Shown: in pieces, positions 38,101 to 50,100 of the stretch
How the letters are laid out: each line of letters starts with the position of its first letter
Numbering within the stretch: the first letter of the stretch is position 1
From: Monarcha castaneiventris obscurior
Lineage: Eukaryota; Chordata; Aves; Passeriformes; Monarchidae
Direction: 5' to 3'
DNA length: 64,000 nt
Assembly: GCA_026261815.1 (NCBI GenBank)
Contig: JAMPIT010000856.1
Coordinates: 8,416,001-8,480,000 of the forward strand
Position numbers and translations under genes: made by a program
Notes under the pieces: generated by a model
What the model saw: only the letters and a program-made list of their open reading frames with translations
What the model was told of the DNA's origin: nothing
Database searches by the model: none

Positions 38101-41100
38101 CTGGGGGTTTGCAGATGAGCATTTCCGAGCCATTAAACCTTGGAATCCTAAACTCTTTGGGAAGATGTATCAAATTGGGGCTGTGCCAAGTGCAGTCCAG
38201 TCCTGGGAGACAAAAGGGCAGGAGGTTCCTCCAGCTATGCTGTCCCCACTGGATGTCCCTGAGCTTCATCAGCCTATGGAAAACGTGAGTTGCCCACTCT
38301 AGGAATGGCTTGGATCCTAAGATCCCAAGGGATCTTTTCGGTTCAGTGTCACAAAAATCACAATAAACAGAGCTCAGCTCAGCTGGTCCATCCTCAGGCT
38401 GTAAGGCAGGATCGAGTGTTCCCTTGTCAGGGTGGTCAGAGGTTTCATGGCATTGAGAGGCTGAATGTTCCTGGTTAATTGGGATTAACTGGAATTGGGA
38501 ATGTTCAGCCTGCAAAACAGAAAGGGTTTGGGGTGACCAAACTGTGGCCTTGGCAGTGCCTGAAGGGAATCTGCAAGAAAGATGGGGAGAGACTGTAAGA
38601 GCCTGTGGTGATGGGACAAAGGGAATGGCTTCAAACTGCCAGAGGGCAGGGTTAGATGGAATATTTGGAAGGAATTCCTGGCTGTGAGGGTGGGCAGGCC
38701 CTGGCACAGGGTGCCCAGAGAAGCTGTGGCTGCCCCTGGATCCCTGGGAGTGTCCAAGGCCAGGTTGGACGGGGCTTGGAGCACCCTGGGATAGTGGAAG
38801 GTGTTGGGAGTGGGACTGGGTGATCTTTTAGGTCCCTTCCAACCCAAACCGTTCTGGGATTCTCTTTTCCAAAGGGAAACCCGCAGAGAGCTCCCTGTTC
38901 CCAAACAAAAACACACCCCCAGCTTTCCTCCTGATGTCCTCCAACATTTTCGTTTCCTCCTCCTACTCCAAGACCCTTGAACCTCTTCAAATCTCTCCCA
39001 GCTTTGTCCCATCTCTTCACATCCCACTCAGGCACTCAGAGGTTGGGTCCAGCCGCTGGCTCCTGTTTTCCTCAGGAATCGCCCTCTCCTCGAACCCATT
39101 TCCCCCTCCAGCCCCTCCAGCTCCTCTCCTTGGGCTGCCCAGATGACTAAGCCAAGGTCTTTCTCAAACACAGACTGAACACATCCCTGTCCTTCCTGCC
39201 AGCAGCAGCCCCTGCCGTGTTTTCCCGGCGCGTTCCATCTCTGCCGAGCCCGCAGATCCCAAAAGTGCCTTTTTCAAAGGGACTCTCCATAAAGCTCTAT
39301 TAGCAGGGGATGAGTAATGGCTTGACAAACCCGATTTAAGTGGCCCCTTCTGAATCATCTTGGCAGTAATAGGGGGAGTGTGTCCATTTTTTGATTAAAT
39401 ATTTCCAGTGCCATTAACTCGGCCGAAGTAAACAGCTTCGATTGGGTTTGCCTGCTAATGACAACCCCAAGGCCTTTGATCCCGGCATTTCAGAGAGCCA
39501 GGAGCTGCACAAGGATCATGGAATCGTTGCTGAAGTACCATCAAAGAGTTGGGAAATGGTTCCTTACTCTCTCTGCAGGCATGGCCTGCCACCATCAGTG
39601 CCACCTGTGGTGGGCATCCAGAACCCCTGGGCAGTTTGTGGGGTGTGGCTGGAGGATTTTTCCAAGGAAAATCCATTATTATCTCTCATTTCTTGTGCAG
39701 GTTCCTTCAGGCAGGGTCTCTGTGTTCCTTTTTGCCTGCGAGGGGCTGTAGAATATTCCACGGGTTTTGTGTGTATCCCAAGCTTAAATATTCCAGCTCT
39801 TCGTATCCCAGGGATCAGTTCACACCTAAAAGGAAAAGGTAGAGCCTCGTTCTTCTTTCTAATTAAAGCAATATGAGGTCTCTTCAGCCTAAATATAAAA
39901 ATGTGTTTGTTAATACATTAAAAAAGCACCGGAAATCAGTAGGAATGCTGCATTATTTTTTAAGAATTAATCCTTTGTGGTTAACCTGCCAAACAAAGCT
40001 GATTTCAGGCATTGGGCTGATGATTTTGGGGCCGTTAATTATTGACTTCAGCGCAGAGCGTGGTCAGGAACAGCTTTGCAGTGGGCAGGAGCTGTGTGGA
40101 CAGAATTCCTTGTGTGAATGCAATTTTTTTCTGGCGAGGGAAAAGCCAAATTTCCTGGATGGGAGTCAGCCCAGGCCGTGCTCCGAGATGTCCCGCCCAG
40201 CAGGTCTGCTGGTGCTTTGAAGGGCTCCTCAGCATATGGATGGGAATGATTCAGGCTGGATGAATTCCCTGGATTTTGGCCAGAGGCTTTGAAAGGAGCC
40301 AAGGCCACGCAGGGTGGGATGGCAGCGGAGACAAACCTGCTGCTGTTTCCCGGGAAAAGGCTCCAGTATCAGCTCCGGTTCTGGAATGCTGGCAGATGCC
40401 AGAGCATCTCCTGAGGCTCTCCTGAGGGTGATCCCTGTGCCCAGCCCAGGAGACGTTCCCTGGCCTCAGTGCAGCCGTATTCCCGTTTTCCCTCTTTTTC
40501 CTGACAGGTGGGAGCGGTGTGCAGATTCCAGTTCTCCCAGCTGCTCCTGGGGCCTTGCTGGAGCCATTCCCTGCTTATTTGGAGAGCTGGCCCCTTCCTG
40601 CTGTGACTTCTTATTTAATAACTGAACCCGAGCACTTCTGGCCTGCTTTGGGTTATTGTTTTATAGGGTTTGGGTGGGGTTTTTTTCATTGGAAGGTTTA
40701 TTTCGGAGCCATCTGTCGCTCCAAGTGCTCCTCTGTCCGGATATAATCCAGCTGATTGGCCTGCTTTTCCGAACAGCTCTGCTGATAACATTTCAGATTG
40801 CCCAGGTCCCGTCCTCCAGAGGCTGCAGGAGGCAGCAATTGATCTAATCCTGCTTGGCATTTATGTCACTGGAAATGAAATTGCGTTTTGCTGAATGAAA
40901 CTGAGAAATGGGAAAGTAATACTGCAAATATGTCCTGCCACGTGGGGCCTTCCACCAGGGAAGCTTCCGAAGGAAGCTACGGAGGAGTTGATTATCCCAG
41001 AGAACAAACTCTGCTCTGTGGCTCTTCTTGCAGGAGAGGGAAATGCAGCATCCAGGGATTCTTCTGGTGAAAACACTCCCAGCTGGGAGAATCCTGGAAT

Positions 41101-44100
41101 GGGTTGGGTTGGAAGGGACCTTAAAGCTCATCCAGAACTGTCCCCAGGGAAACCTTTCCCTATCCCAGGCTCCTCCAAGCCCTGTCCAGCCTTGCCTTGG
41201 ACGCTTCCAGGGATCCAGGGGCAGCCACAGCTTCTCTGGGCACCCTGTGCCAGGGCCTCACCACCCTCGTGGGGAACAATTCCTTCCCAAGGTCCAAACC
41301 TGAACTTGAAGGACTGGTGCAAAAATCCCAGGGAATGTCTGGCTTTGGAATCTGGTCACTGCTGGAGAACCTGAACTCCGCTGGCTCTGGGTTTTCGTGC
41401 CCTGTCGGTAGCTCCAGGAAGGAGCCGAGTTTTGCATCCCGATGTGGAATTATGAACCGTGGAGCAGAGAGTTAAAAGGAATTCGACAGAGCATTAGGAG
41501 GTCAAGTAGGTCAATGGAAAGAAGGAAAAATTACCATCAGTTATCTTCAATTAAAATGTTATCGCTCCACGTGAAGGATCCCATTTAGAGGGAGGCATAA
41601 AACCTGAGAGCGGAGGTGACTGAGAGAATAAATTCCCCATTTTTAATTCCAGGCCTGGAGAGGGAACATCCATCAGCAGGCATGAGGAGGAGAACTCTTT
41701 TTCCTTGTGTTCCCAGCCTGCTTTGAAGCAGAGCCCATTTGGAAATCTCTCAGTGAAACATTTTTTTTCGGTGGAAAGCACGAACTCCTTGAAGCCACAA
41801 CTTTTAGGAGAGACATTAATAACAGAGAAACCCTTCTTGAGCAGGACTTGTGCTTCTGAGAGGTTGTGGTTGTGTCTGGCTGTTAAATTCGGGGCAGTGG
41901 CACCCCAAAATAGCAAATATCTCAGTTTCCAGGGCTGGGATATCCTGGTTCAAGTCCCTGATCCCTTTCCAAGGCCAGAGAGCAGAAATAACTTTGAACT
42001 GCGCTCACAAGCCTGGGAAAACACCACCCAAACCCTTTCCTTAGGAATTATATCCCATAAAGGGAGGCAATTCCTGTGGTCTGGGTTGACTAAACCGGTT
42101 TGAAGTTGATTTTGAGATGTGAAGAGTCCAATCTTGTGGTAAATAAACCTCATCCAAATGGTTTACACGGGACATATTCTCAAATGCGGGAGTTGAAAAG
42201 CCCACTTGCATTATTCCTGGCTTGGCTTCTTTGTGGAGGCAGGGAATGCAGAGGAGGAAGCAGCCAGGTCTTCGATTGCTCGGGGGTTTCTGCTTGTTTG
42301 CTTTGCTGGGTTGTTTACTTACCTCGGAAATATCAGAATTGCTCAGTTTGATCTTTGACAAGCGAAGAAGGAGAGAAAAATAAAGGTCAGAACGGAGCCT
42401 TCATCTTTGCTGGGGTGTCACTTACAGCCCCTGACAGCTCTGCTTCCGCTGCCAGCCCCTGGCTCCTGGAACTCCCTGGAAAGGGACCTTTTCCCAGCCT
42501 GCTTCAGAGGCATGAGAGTGACACAGCTGTAAATAAATCCGAGCAGATTGCCGAGTGGAGGGCGGCCTGTCCCTTCTGTGTGGAACTGAGCACTGAGTCC
42601 CCGCTGGGGAGATGTCACAGCTCCCCTCCTTCCCTGCTCCTCATCCAGGGAATGCTCAGATTTTTCCCTGTGAGATGTGAGGAGGCCCTGGCACAGAGAA
42701 GCTGTGGCTGCTCCACCCCTGGGAATGTCCAGGGACAAGCATGGATGGGGCTTGGAGCAACCTGGGATAGTGGAAGGTGTCCCAAGGTGGGACTGGATGG
42801 TCCTTAAGATGCCTGGATTCCTTCTCTCCTCTCCCTGTCTCTCTCTGCATTCCCTGTGGATTTTAATTCTGTGGCACAGAGCTGCAGACAGGTGAACTCT
42901 GCTGCAATGGAACACCTGGTAATTGGAGAATGGTAATTGCCCAAAAATGAGGCGAGCGGAGGAAACGCGGAGTGCCCGGGAGCCAAGCGGGGATTGACAG
43001 ATCATTACCGTGCCTGGTCAGAGCCTCTGAGGGCTGAGCTGCAAAACATAAAGCAGAAAAGCCAACATAAACAAGTGCTCCAGGTCCCATTGACAGCTTT
43101 AGGCTCGGGACTAGAGAAAAAAACAACCCAAGTACAAAGGATGTTTATGAGACTCAATGTTCTGGAGTTGTTTACTGCTCCTCGGGGCTCTGCCACTCTC
43201 GGCTCTGCCGGCTCGGGGAAAGTTGAGCTGCTCTGGAGGGGGAGTTCTGAAGGAAAACACATCTTTTACTCTGGAAACTTCGCTGGTCACTCAGCGGGAG
43301 GGAGGTGGTGTGGAAGAGCCATTTTTTCCAGTGTGAGGGATGCAGGTGTGATTATTTCTACCGGGTCTCGGAGCAAAAAGGTGCCCAGTTGTCCTGCTGG
43401 GATTGAGCCTAAATTATGTAAAATAGCAGCTGGTGGATGCAGCAATCAAAGGAGAGGAGGGGGAAGATGGGAGAGAGGAAAAGGAGGCACAAAGGGATCC
43501 CAGTCCTTGGAGAGCTGCGGCAATTCAGGTGCACAAAGAGAATCTGAGGCTGCAAATTCCGCTCCTTCACTCTCTGCTTGGAGGAGCCATCGATAATTTG
43601 ACCACTGTGGGTTTCTCTTTTGTTGGATTCCGTGGTTCCAGGAGGGCTCTGGGCTCTGTGCTGCGCTTTGCTAAAACCAGAACTGGCAGATTCTCAGAAA
43701 GGGCCTGGGCTTCCGAGGTTTTTCAGACCTAAACTATTTCGGAAAGGATTTTTTTGGTCTGTTTATCTGAACTTGGAATGAACTGTTGGAGGTTTGTCCC
43801 TAATAAAAGCATGGTTTGGAATCGTTTGGAACCTCTGGAATGGGCAGAGGGGAGACGTGTTTTGCCTGCAGTCAAGGCTTGCTCTTTCTTTAAACTCAAG
43901 GATGCTGAAATCCCATAAATTGATCCCAACACAGTTCCTGCCCTTCCCTGGAATAGTGGGAAACTTAATCCTGCAGCCCAAGGATGATTTGAATCTCAAA
44001 TTATAAAGTTTAGTCTCACATCTGAACTTTTTTTGAGCTTTTCGTGGGACCTGCCAGGGGGACTTGGGGTTAAACCACTCTGTGCTCATTTTTTGGTGAT

Positions 44101-47100
44101 GGTTTCCAGCATGGCCATTCCCGTTCCAGCCTCCACATCCAGAGTGGGGGATCCTCACGCCAGCATTGCCAATCTTCTCCCATAGTCCAGGGGTTCCTGA
44201 GCATTTTGGATGCCTCCTGCGATGTCTTTTGGCTCTGGAATCCTGGACTAACATCAAGGTCAGTAACTGCAGCAGCAAAAGGAGATCCCCAGAGCTGCTG
44301 GGGGGACGTGCTCTCCCTCTCCCTGTTTGGAAAAGGAATTTTTCCCTGATGCAGCTCGGAGCCCAACGGTGAGCAGCTATTTTCCCTGTCAGAGTAATTA
44401 AGGCTTAGAAAAAAATTGGCAAAAAGCAAAAACCACCACTTTGGACCAACTCTCGTGGAAGGGCCTCATTTTGCTGCCAGGCTTTGTTACCCATCCCAAT
44501 CCGAGCTGCATTTCGTGACACAGCCACTTCCTGAGCCAAAAGCCTGAAGTTTCCAGTGCTGAGAAGGTCAAAAGGAGACATTGCAGCAATTTGAAAGTGT
44601 TGTTGCAATGTCGTTTTCTTCCAGCCAGAAAGTTGGACGAAAATAATCCTTGCCATGAAAAGCTTTGTTTTCAGCAAATCAACGCTTTGTTTCACCCGGA
44701 GAAAGAGACTCCTGGAAAAATTCCTGCTCTGGGATTGGCTTTAATTCGGACAAAAACCAACAGTGGCTCCTAGTGGCTGACTCCAGGGGAATGGCCAAAT
44801 CCATCTTGAGTGTCCCTTCCTTGACCCTTTGCTCGTCGGGGAGCGAGAGAAGCGGGAAATTTGCGCTCGGAGCAATAAACCATTTCAGAAGGAATAAAAA
44901 TATCCACATTTCCCGGGCTCCCGTTGGTGTCAGGAGAAGGTAATTACACTGGAAGGCCGGAGCATTGGATGTTTGGCTCATCTGCTCCTCAGCTTCCACT
45001 CCAATAATCCCCAAGCTCCCAGCACAGTTTGGCCGCTGTTCAGGGCTATCCGTCCTTGTCCGGGTCCTGCCGGGTGTCCCAGCAGGATCCCGCTCCAACA
45101 TCCCTGCTTACAGCTGGCCCTGTCATCACTTCGGTGCTGCCTGGCTCCAGACATGATCCCAAAAGGATAATGAAGATCCCTGAGGTGAGATTTTGCAGTG
45201 TCAGCCGTCCGTCAACCTTTCCCAGGCGTCCTCCCCGTGCTCCAATCTGCTGGATCAGCTCCTGGTGGCAGCTGCTGACGTTCCAGGCCACCTCCTCGTC
45301 CTCTCCTGTCCCCGTCCCTCGTGGCTTCTCTCCCCTCCCCTCACAGATCGCTGCAGATTTTTCTCCTGAGCTTCCACAGGAAGCAAAAGTCACGGTGCTG
45401 GAGACCAAGCAAAAAGGGCACAAATTGTCAAAGGGAATTGGGAAATAAAGCCCGGATTGGCTCAATGCTCCACAGACCACGGGAAAGTCTTGGGTTTGCC
45501 TTAGAAAACTTGGGATTTTAGAGGATAACAATGTACAGATTCCTTTTATTGGCCTGAGGTGTTTTTGGGGTTGTTCAGCTTTTCAGACTCAACACTGAAT
45601 TTTTTGGGGATGACTCTGAGATTGTCTGATCGTGTTGGTCTCGATGACCTTCGAGGTCTTTTCCAGCCTTAGTGATTCTGTTTCTATATCCACATCATTC
45701 CAGGATTAGGGATTTTGAGGTGATCACCAGGAAGCCAAATTTTCACGATAAAATCGTGGCTCTTGGCAGCAGCAAGGGGAGCTTGGAGAACCCCACACTA
45801 CGTTTGCCTTCCGTGGATGAGGCTGCTGCCCCGTGGCAGAGGATGAGGTTCTGGGAACAGCAGTGGACAGGTTTTCCATGTTTCCCAGCAAAAAAGTGCT
45901 GGGGAACAGCAGGGAAAACAGAACAACCCCACCAAGGTGCAGATTCCTGTCAGGAGTGATGGTGGCTTCTTCTCCCAGACAATCAGCAACAGGGTGAGAG
46001 GGAATGGCTTCAAGGGGTGTCAGGAGAGGCTCAGGTTGGACGTCAGCAAGAATTTCTCCATGGAAAGGGTGGTCAGGCCTTGGAACTGCCCAGGGAGGTT
46101 TGGATTCCCCATCCCTGGAGGTGTCCAAGGAAGGCCTGGAGGTGGCACTCAGTGCTCTGGGCTGGGGACAAGGTGGGCATCGGGCACAGTTTGGACTCGA
46201 TGGTCCTGGAGGTCTTTTCCAACCTCAGCGATCCTGGGATTCTGTGTGATTCCTGACGACTGCCTTTAATTTCCCAGCCTCAGCCTGCCACCAACACCCT
46301 GTTCCAGGAGCTCTCAGTCTGTGCCTGCAGGGACACGAGACTTTAATGAGTTATTTTGCTCCTTGTCAAGAATTCCCTCGTCCAACCCTGCCCGGGGGGG
46401 CCCTGAACGTGCCAGGTCCTGACAGAGAGCTCGGGGACGCTGCCAGCGCCGTGTCCTGTCGCCACTGTGGTTGGAGTGGGACAGCCTGGGAGCCTGCAGG
46501 GCTATTTTAGGATCAGTCTCTGTGGAGAGCTGGTTAAATTCCATCCTAGAGCAGCCCTGAGCCTCGGCTGGGTTGGGTTTTTTTTTTTTTATTGCCTCGC
46601 TCCGGGTTATTTTGGCATCGTGAGGGAAAGGAATAGGATGGACGAGCTCTGGCTGATGTGAGGGAAAGGAATAGGATGGATGAGCTCTGACTGATGTGAG
46701 GAGATTGGGCCCTGCTGCTCAGGTGCTGGCTGGCGACTGAAAATCCCAACATTTCCCACTCCTTCTCCCGCTATCCCGACTAAAAATCCCAACATTTCCC
46801 ACTCCTTCTCCCGCTATCCCGACTAAAAATCCCAACATTTCCCACTCCTTCTCCCGGTATCCCAACTAAAGAACCCAACATTTCCCAGTCCTTCTCCCGG
46901 GATCCCACGGCAATTAGAGTGCATGGATTAGAACCAGGAGCTCTGAGTGCTCTTCCCCCTGGATAAATGGGTGAGCAGCAGGCAGACGATTGCAGGGAGT
47001 CGTTTAGCAGTGAGTGATGGCTCATTAGCAGCCCACGGGCTGGGGGGGATGTGTGGGCTCTTCCTGAATCCCGGTTAACTCCTTCACCCTCTCCTTCCAC

Positions 47101-50100
47101 TGGCAGGGGTTGGATTTGCAGCATGGAGTTCAACGTGATGGTGCCACAGTGTTAGAGCCTCAAATAGTGCGACAACATCCCCAAAAACGGTCAATTTTTA
47201 CCCCCCGCCCCCCAACGAGGGATGGGGAATAAAGAAAATTATTATCAATCCAGGAGATGAGTCAGATATGAAAATCTCACCTTTTCCCAGACAATGTTAC
47301 TACACTGAGGAAAAGGAAATGAAACAGACTCGTTTTGTCTGGCAAAGGAGCAGGCCTGGAAGGAGCAATGCTCGTTGCAGAGCCTGGCGCTGTTGGAAGG
47401 AGCAGCTCCAGTGAGTGAGCAAATCAATCCCACCTTTTCCCATCTGTCCCTGCCACGTTTGGGAGCCTGGGCACTGGGCAGGCTTTGCTGCCCTTCCCAG
47501 GAAAGGAATGGAACGTCTCTGGCTCTGTCTGGAAACAAGGTTGGAGCCCACGGGAATGTGGTGCTGGGATAGAGGAGGGGCATGGAAAAATCTTGGATTT
47601 GAGCTGTATTGAGTCTTGTGCACTCGGAAAAACCAACACTGATCCTGGCTGGAATCCTGACACTCGTGGCAGTGCTGCTGTCACTTAAAATCTGCTGGTT
47701 TTAGGAAAGACCATTTTGGGGTTTCGGGGACAATTTCCAAAGGGAGATAAATACCTCAAGAGACACAAAACTATTGATCCCGCTGACTCGAAGTGGTATT
47801 TTTTTTCCAAATTCTCTTTGGAAGAAAAATGCTTTGTTTTAATGAATAGAGCTGTGCCGATATTCCTGTATCCAAACCAGTATTCCTGGTTTGGCTGTGG
47901 CAGCACCCATAAAGTTCTGCTGGGGTTAGGGCAGTACAAGCAGCCCGATCCATGGGAATCCAGGCAGATAAGTCATTCCAGCCGTGCCCTGGATAATCCC
48001 ATCTTGGAAAAGTGAACAAACCCTCTCCTTTGTGTAGCTTGAATTATTTTGGATTGGGCACAGTTGTTCTCCAGCTGCTCCAGAACGGGGCTGGGATCCT
48101 GTGATTCCAGTCAAACTCACAGGGACTCTCCAGCAGGTTTATCTGCTGTTCCCTCAGACATTTCTCTTTCTCCATGGCTTTCCAGAAGGAGCACAAATCC
48201 CAGCGGGAGGAACATTCCGGCCTTTCCCCTTTTCTCTGACCACGTTGCCTTTCTGCCCATAGCCAGACGAGCTGACCAACGCCTTGGAGATCAGCAACAT
48301 CGTCTTCACCAGCATGTTTGCCCTGGAGATGCTCCTGAAACTCCTGGCCTTTGGAATCTTTGGCTACATCAAGAACCCCTACAACATCTTTGACGGGATC
48401 ATCGTGGTCATCAGGTCACTGTCGGTCCTTTCCCCACCGTGGCTTTTCCGCTGAGGGCTCGGACAGGTTGGGGAGTGGGATGGGGATCAGGGGTGATGTT
48501 CCATGTGTTAATCCAGGGGTGGGATGTGCTGTAGTTGTGGTGGCCTGTTGGAATTCTGTCCTTGGGAGGGCCGTCCAAAGTAAATGGACCTGGCAGCTGG
48601 GAGCAAAGTCTATTTATGCCACACATCTGGCACCGGGGTGGATTTTCCACTGAAGTGCAGCGTGGCTGGTCCTGGGAAAGGAGTTCTGTGAGAGTCCATA
48701 TCCCAGCAGCATGTCCTCCCTCTCCCAGATTATCCCAGCTCGGCTGGAACTGGCCGAGCAGGAGGGGAAGGGAGGGCCCTGTTCCTCTGTGCTCTCCGGG
48801 GGACGCTGTCCCAGCCTAAACTGGGGGTGCCGCAGCACGGGAGCCACACCCCTGTGCTGGGATCCTTTCTGATCAGCCCTCAGTCAATAATTTGGGGCAG
48901 AGAATTCCAGGGACACAGAGACGTAAAATGGGCCCTTGGCACATCCCTTTGGTTCAGACAGGGGAGCAGCAGTCAGGGTTCAGAACAAAGGCCGTGGTGT
49001 GGCCTGATCGAACCAAACCTCCCAAAAACATCCCTCGGGATATTCCTAGGACAAAACTGTGATCCACGTTATTGTAGTGGTGCATCCCTGTGCTGGGATC
49101 CTTTCTGATCAGCCCTCAATTAATAATTTGGGACGGAGAATTCCAGGGACACAGAGATGTAAATCTGGAGAGTGCCCTTGGCACATCCCTTTGGTTCAGA
49201 CAGGGGAGGAGCAGTCAGGGTTCAGAACAAAGGTTGTGGTGTGGCCTGATTGAACCAAACCCCCCAAAAACGTCCCTCGGGATGTTCTAAAGCGAGATAA
49301 ACACCTCAAGAGACACAAAACTGTTGATCCCACCGGCCTTAAGTGGTATTTGTTCTCCTAATTCTCTGAAGAGATGTTGGAAGAAAAACGCTTTGTTTTA
49401 AAGAATAGAGCAGTGCCGATATTCCTGCGTCACAGGAATGGATATTCCTGGGGCAAAATTGTCATCCACGTTATTGTAGTGGTGCAGCCCAGCAGGAGAC
49501 ACGGAGAACCCCAGAAAAAAGGGAATTAAGGAGGGAATTTCTACCAAAACCAGTAGAGGAGCTAAGTTGTGCCACGAGAGGCGCGACCGCACCGCTGGGG
49601 AGCGAAGGCGCTTTTCCAGAAGCAGGAGAGGAGCGGGCAAAGGGGCAATTCCTGCAGGGAAGCAGCTCCCCCGGAGCAGAGCTGGTCCTAGCTGGTCATC
49701 CCCGTGTCCCCGCAGTGTCTGGGAGATCATCGGGCAGTCGGACGGGGGCCTGTCCGTGCTCCGGACGTTCCGGCTGCTCCGCGTGCTGAAGCTGGTGCGC
49801 TTCATGCCCGCCCTGCGCCGCCAGCTCGTGGTGCTCATGAAGACCATGGACAACGTGGCCACCTTCTGCATGCTGCTCATGCTCTTCATCTTCATCTTCA
49901 GGTACTTCTTCGCCCGGCAGCTCTTTCTCCAGGCGTTGTTCCGCTGGAGGGACGCGTGGGTGGGGACAGGGACGCGCCGCCTGTGCCAGGGAAGTGCTCG
50001 TGGTGGGGTGTTTCCCCCTTTCCAGCCTGTTTTTCATGGAATACCGTCATTCTAGAGGTGAATGAAGGGCACAAACGGGCAATAATTGCCCCTCAGAGGA

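Larger units (their letters stand above)
23089..48262 (+). other. CACNA1H: CACNA1H intron, 25.2 kb, between IIS1 and IIS2
   Basis: By far the largest intron in the window. It carries 12 CR1 tails in both orientations, one solo LTR, one further LTR-like element, a TTCCC array, and 70-bp, 43-bp and 38-bp tandem repeats. I scanned the longer open frames on both strands for a nested gene and recognised none. Stretches such as 23100-25400, 31400-33600 and 42850-45600 show nothing beyond short low-complexity runs. Confidence 0.8.
48415..49715 (+). other. CACNA1H: CACNA1H intron, 1.3 kb, built largely of duplicated sequence
   Basis: Contains two tandem copies of a 236-bp unit followed by a segment also present upstream of exon E. 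The donor GTCACT is weak. No exon is seen. Confidence 0.85.

Noticed and set aside
41640..42380. Possible further LTR or transposon, because of AATAAACCTCA and a composition change
   Set aside because: No paired termini, target duplication or second copy could be found in the window.
46738..46905. Possible CRISPR-like array
   Set aside because: 43-bp units are contiguous with no unique spacers, in a vertebrate intron; it is a simple tandem repeat. The same applies to the 70-, 72- and 236-bp tandems.
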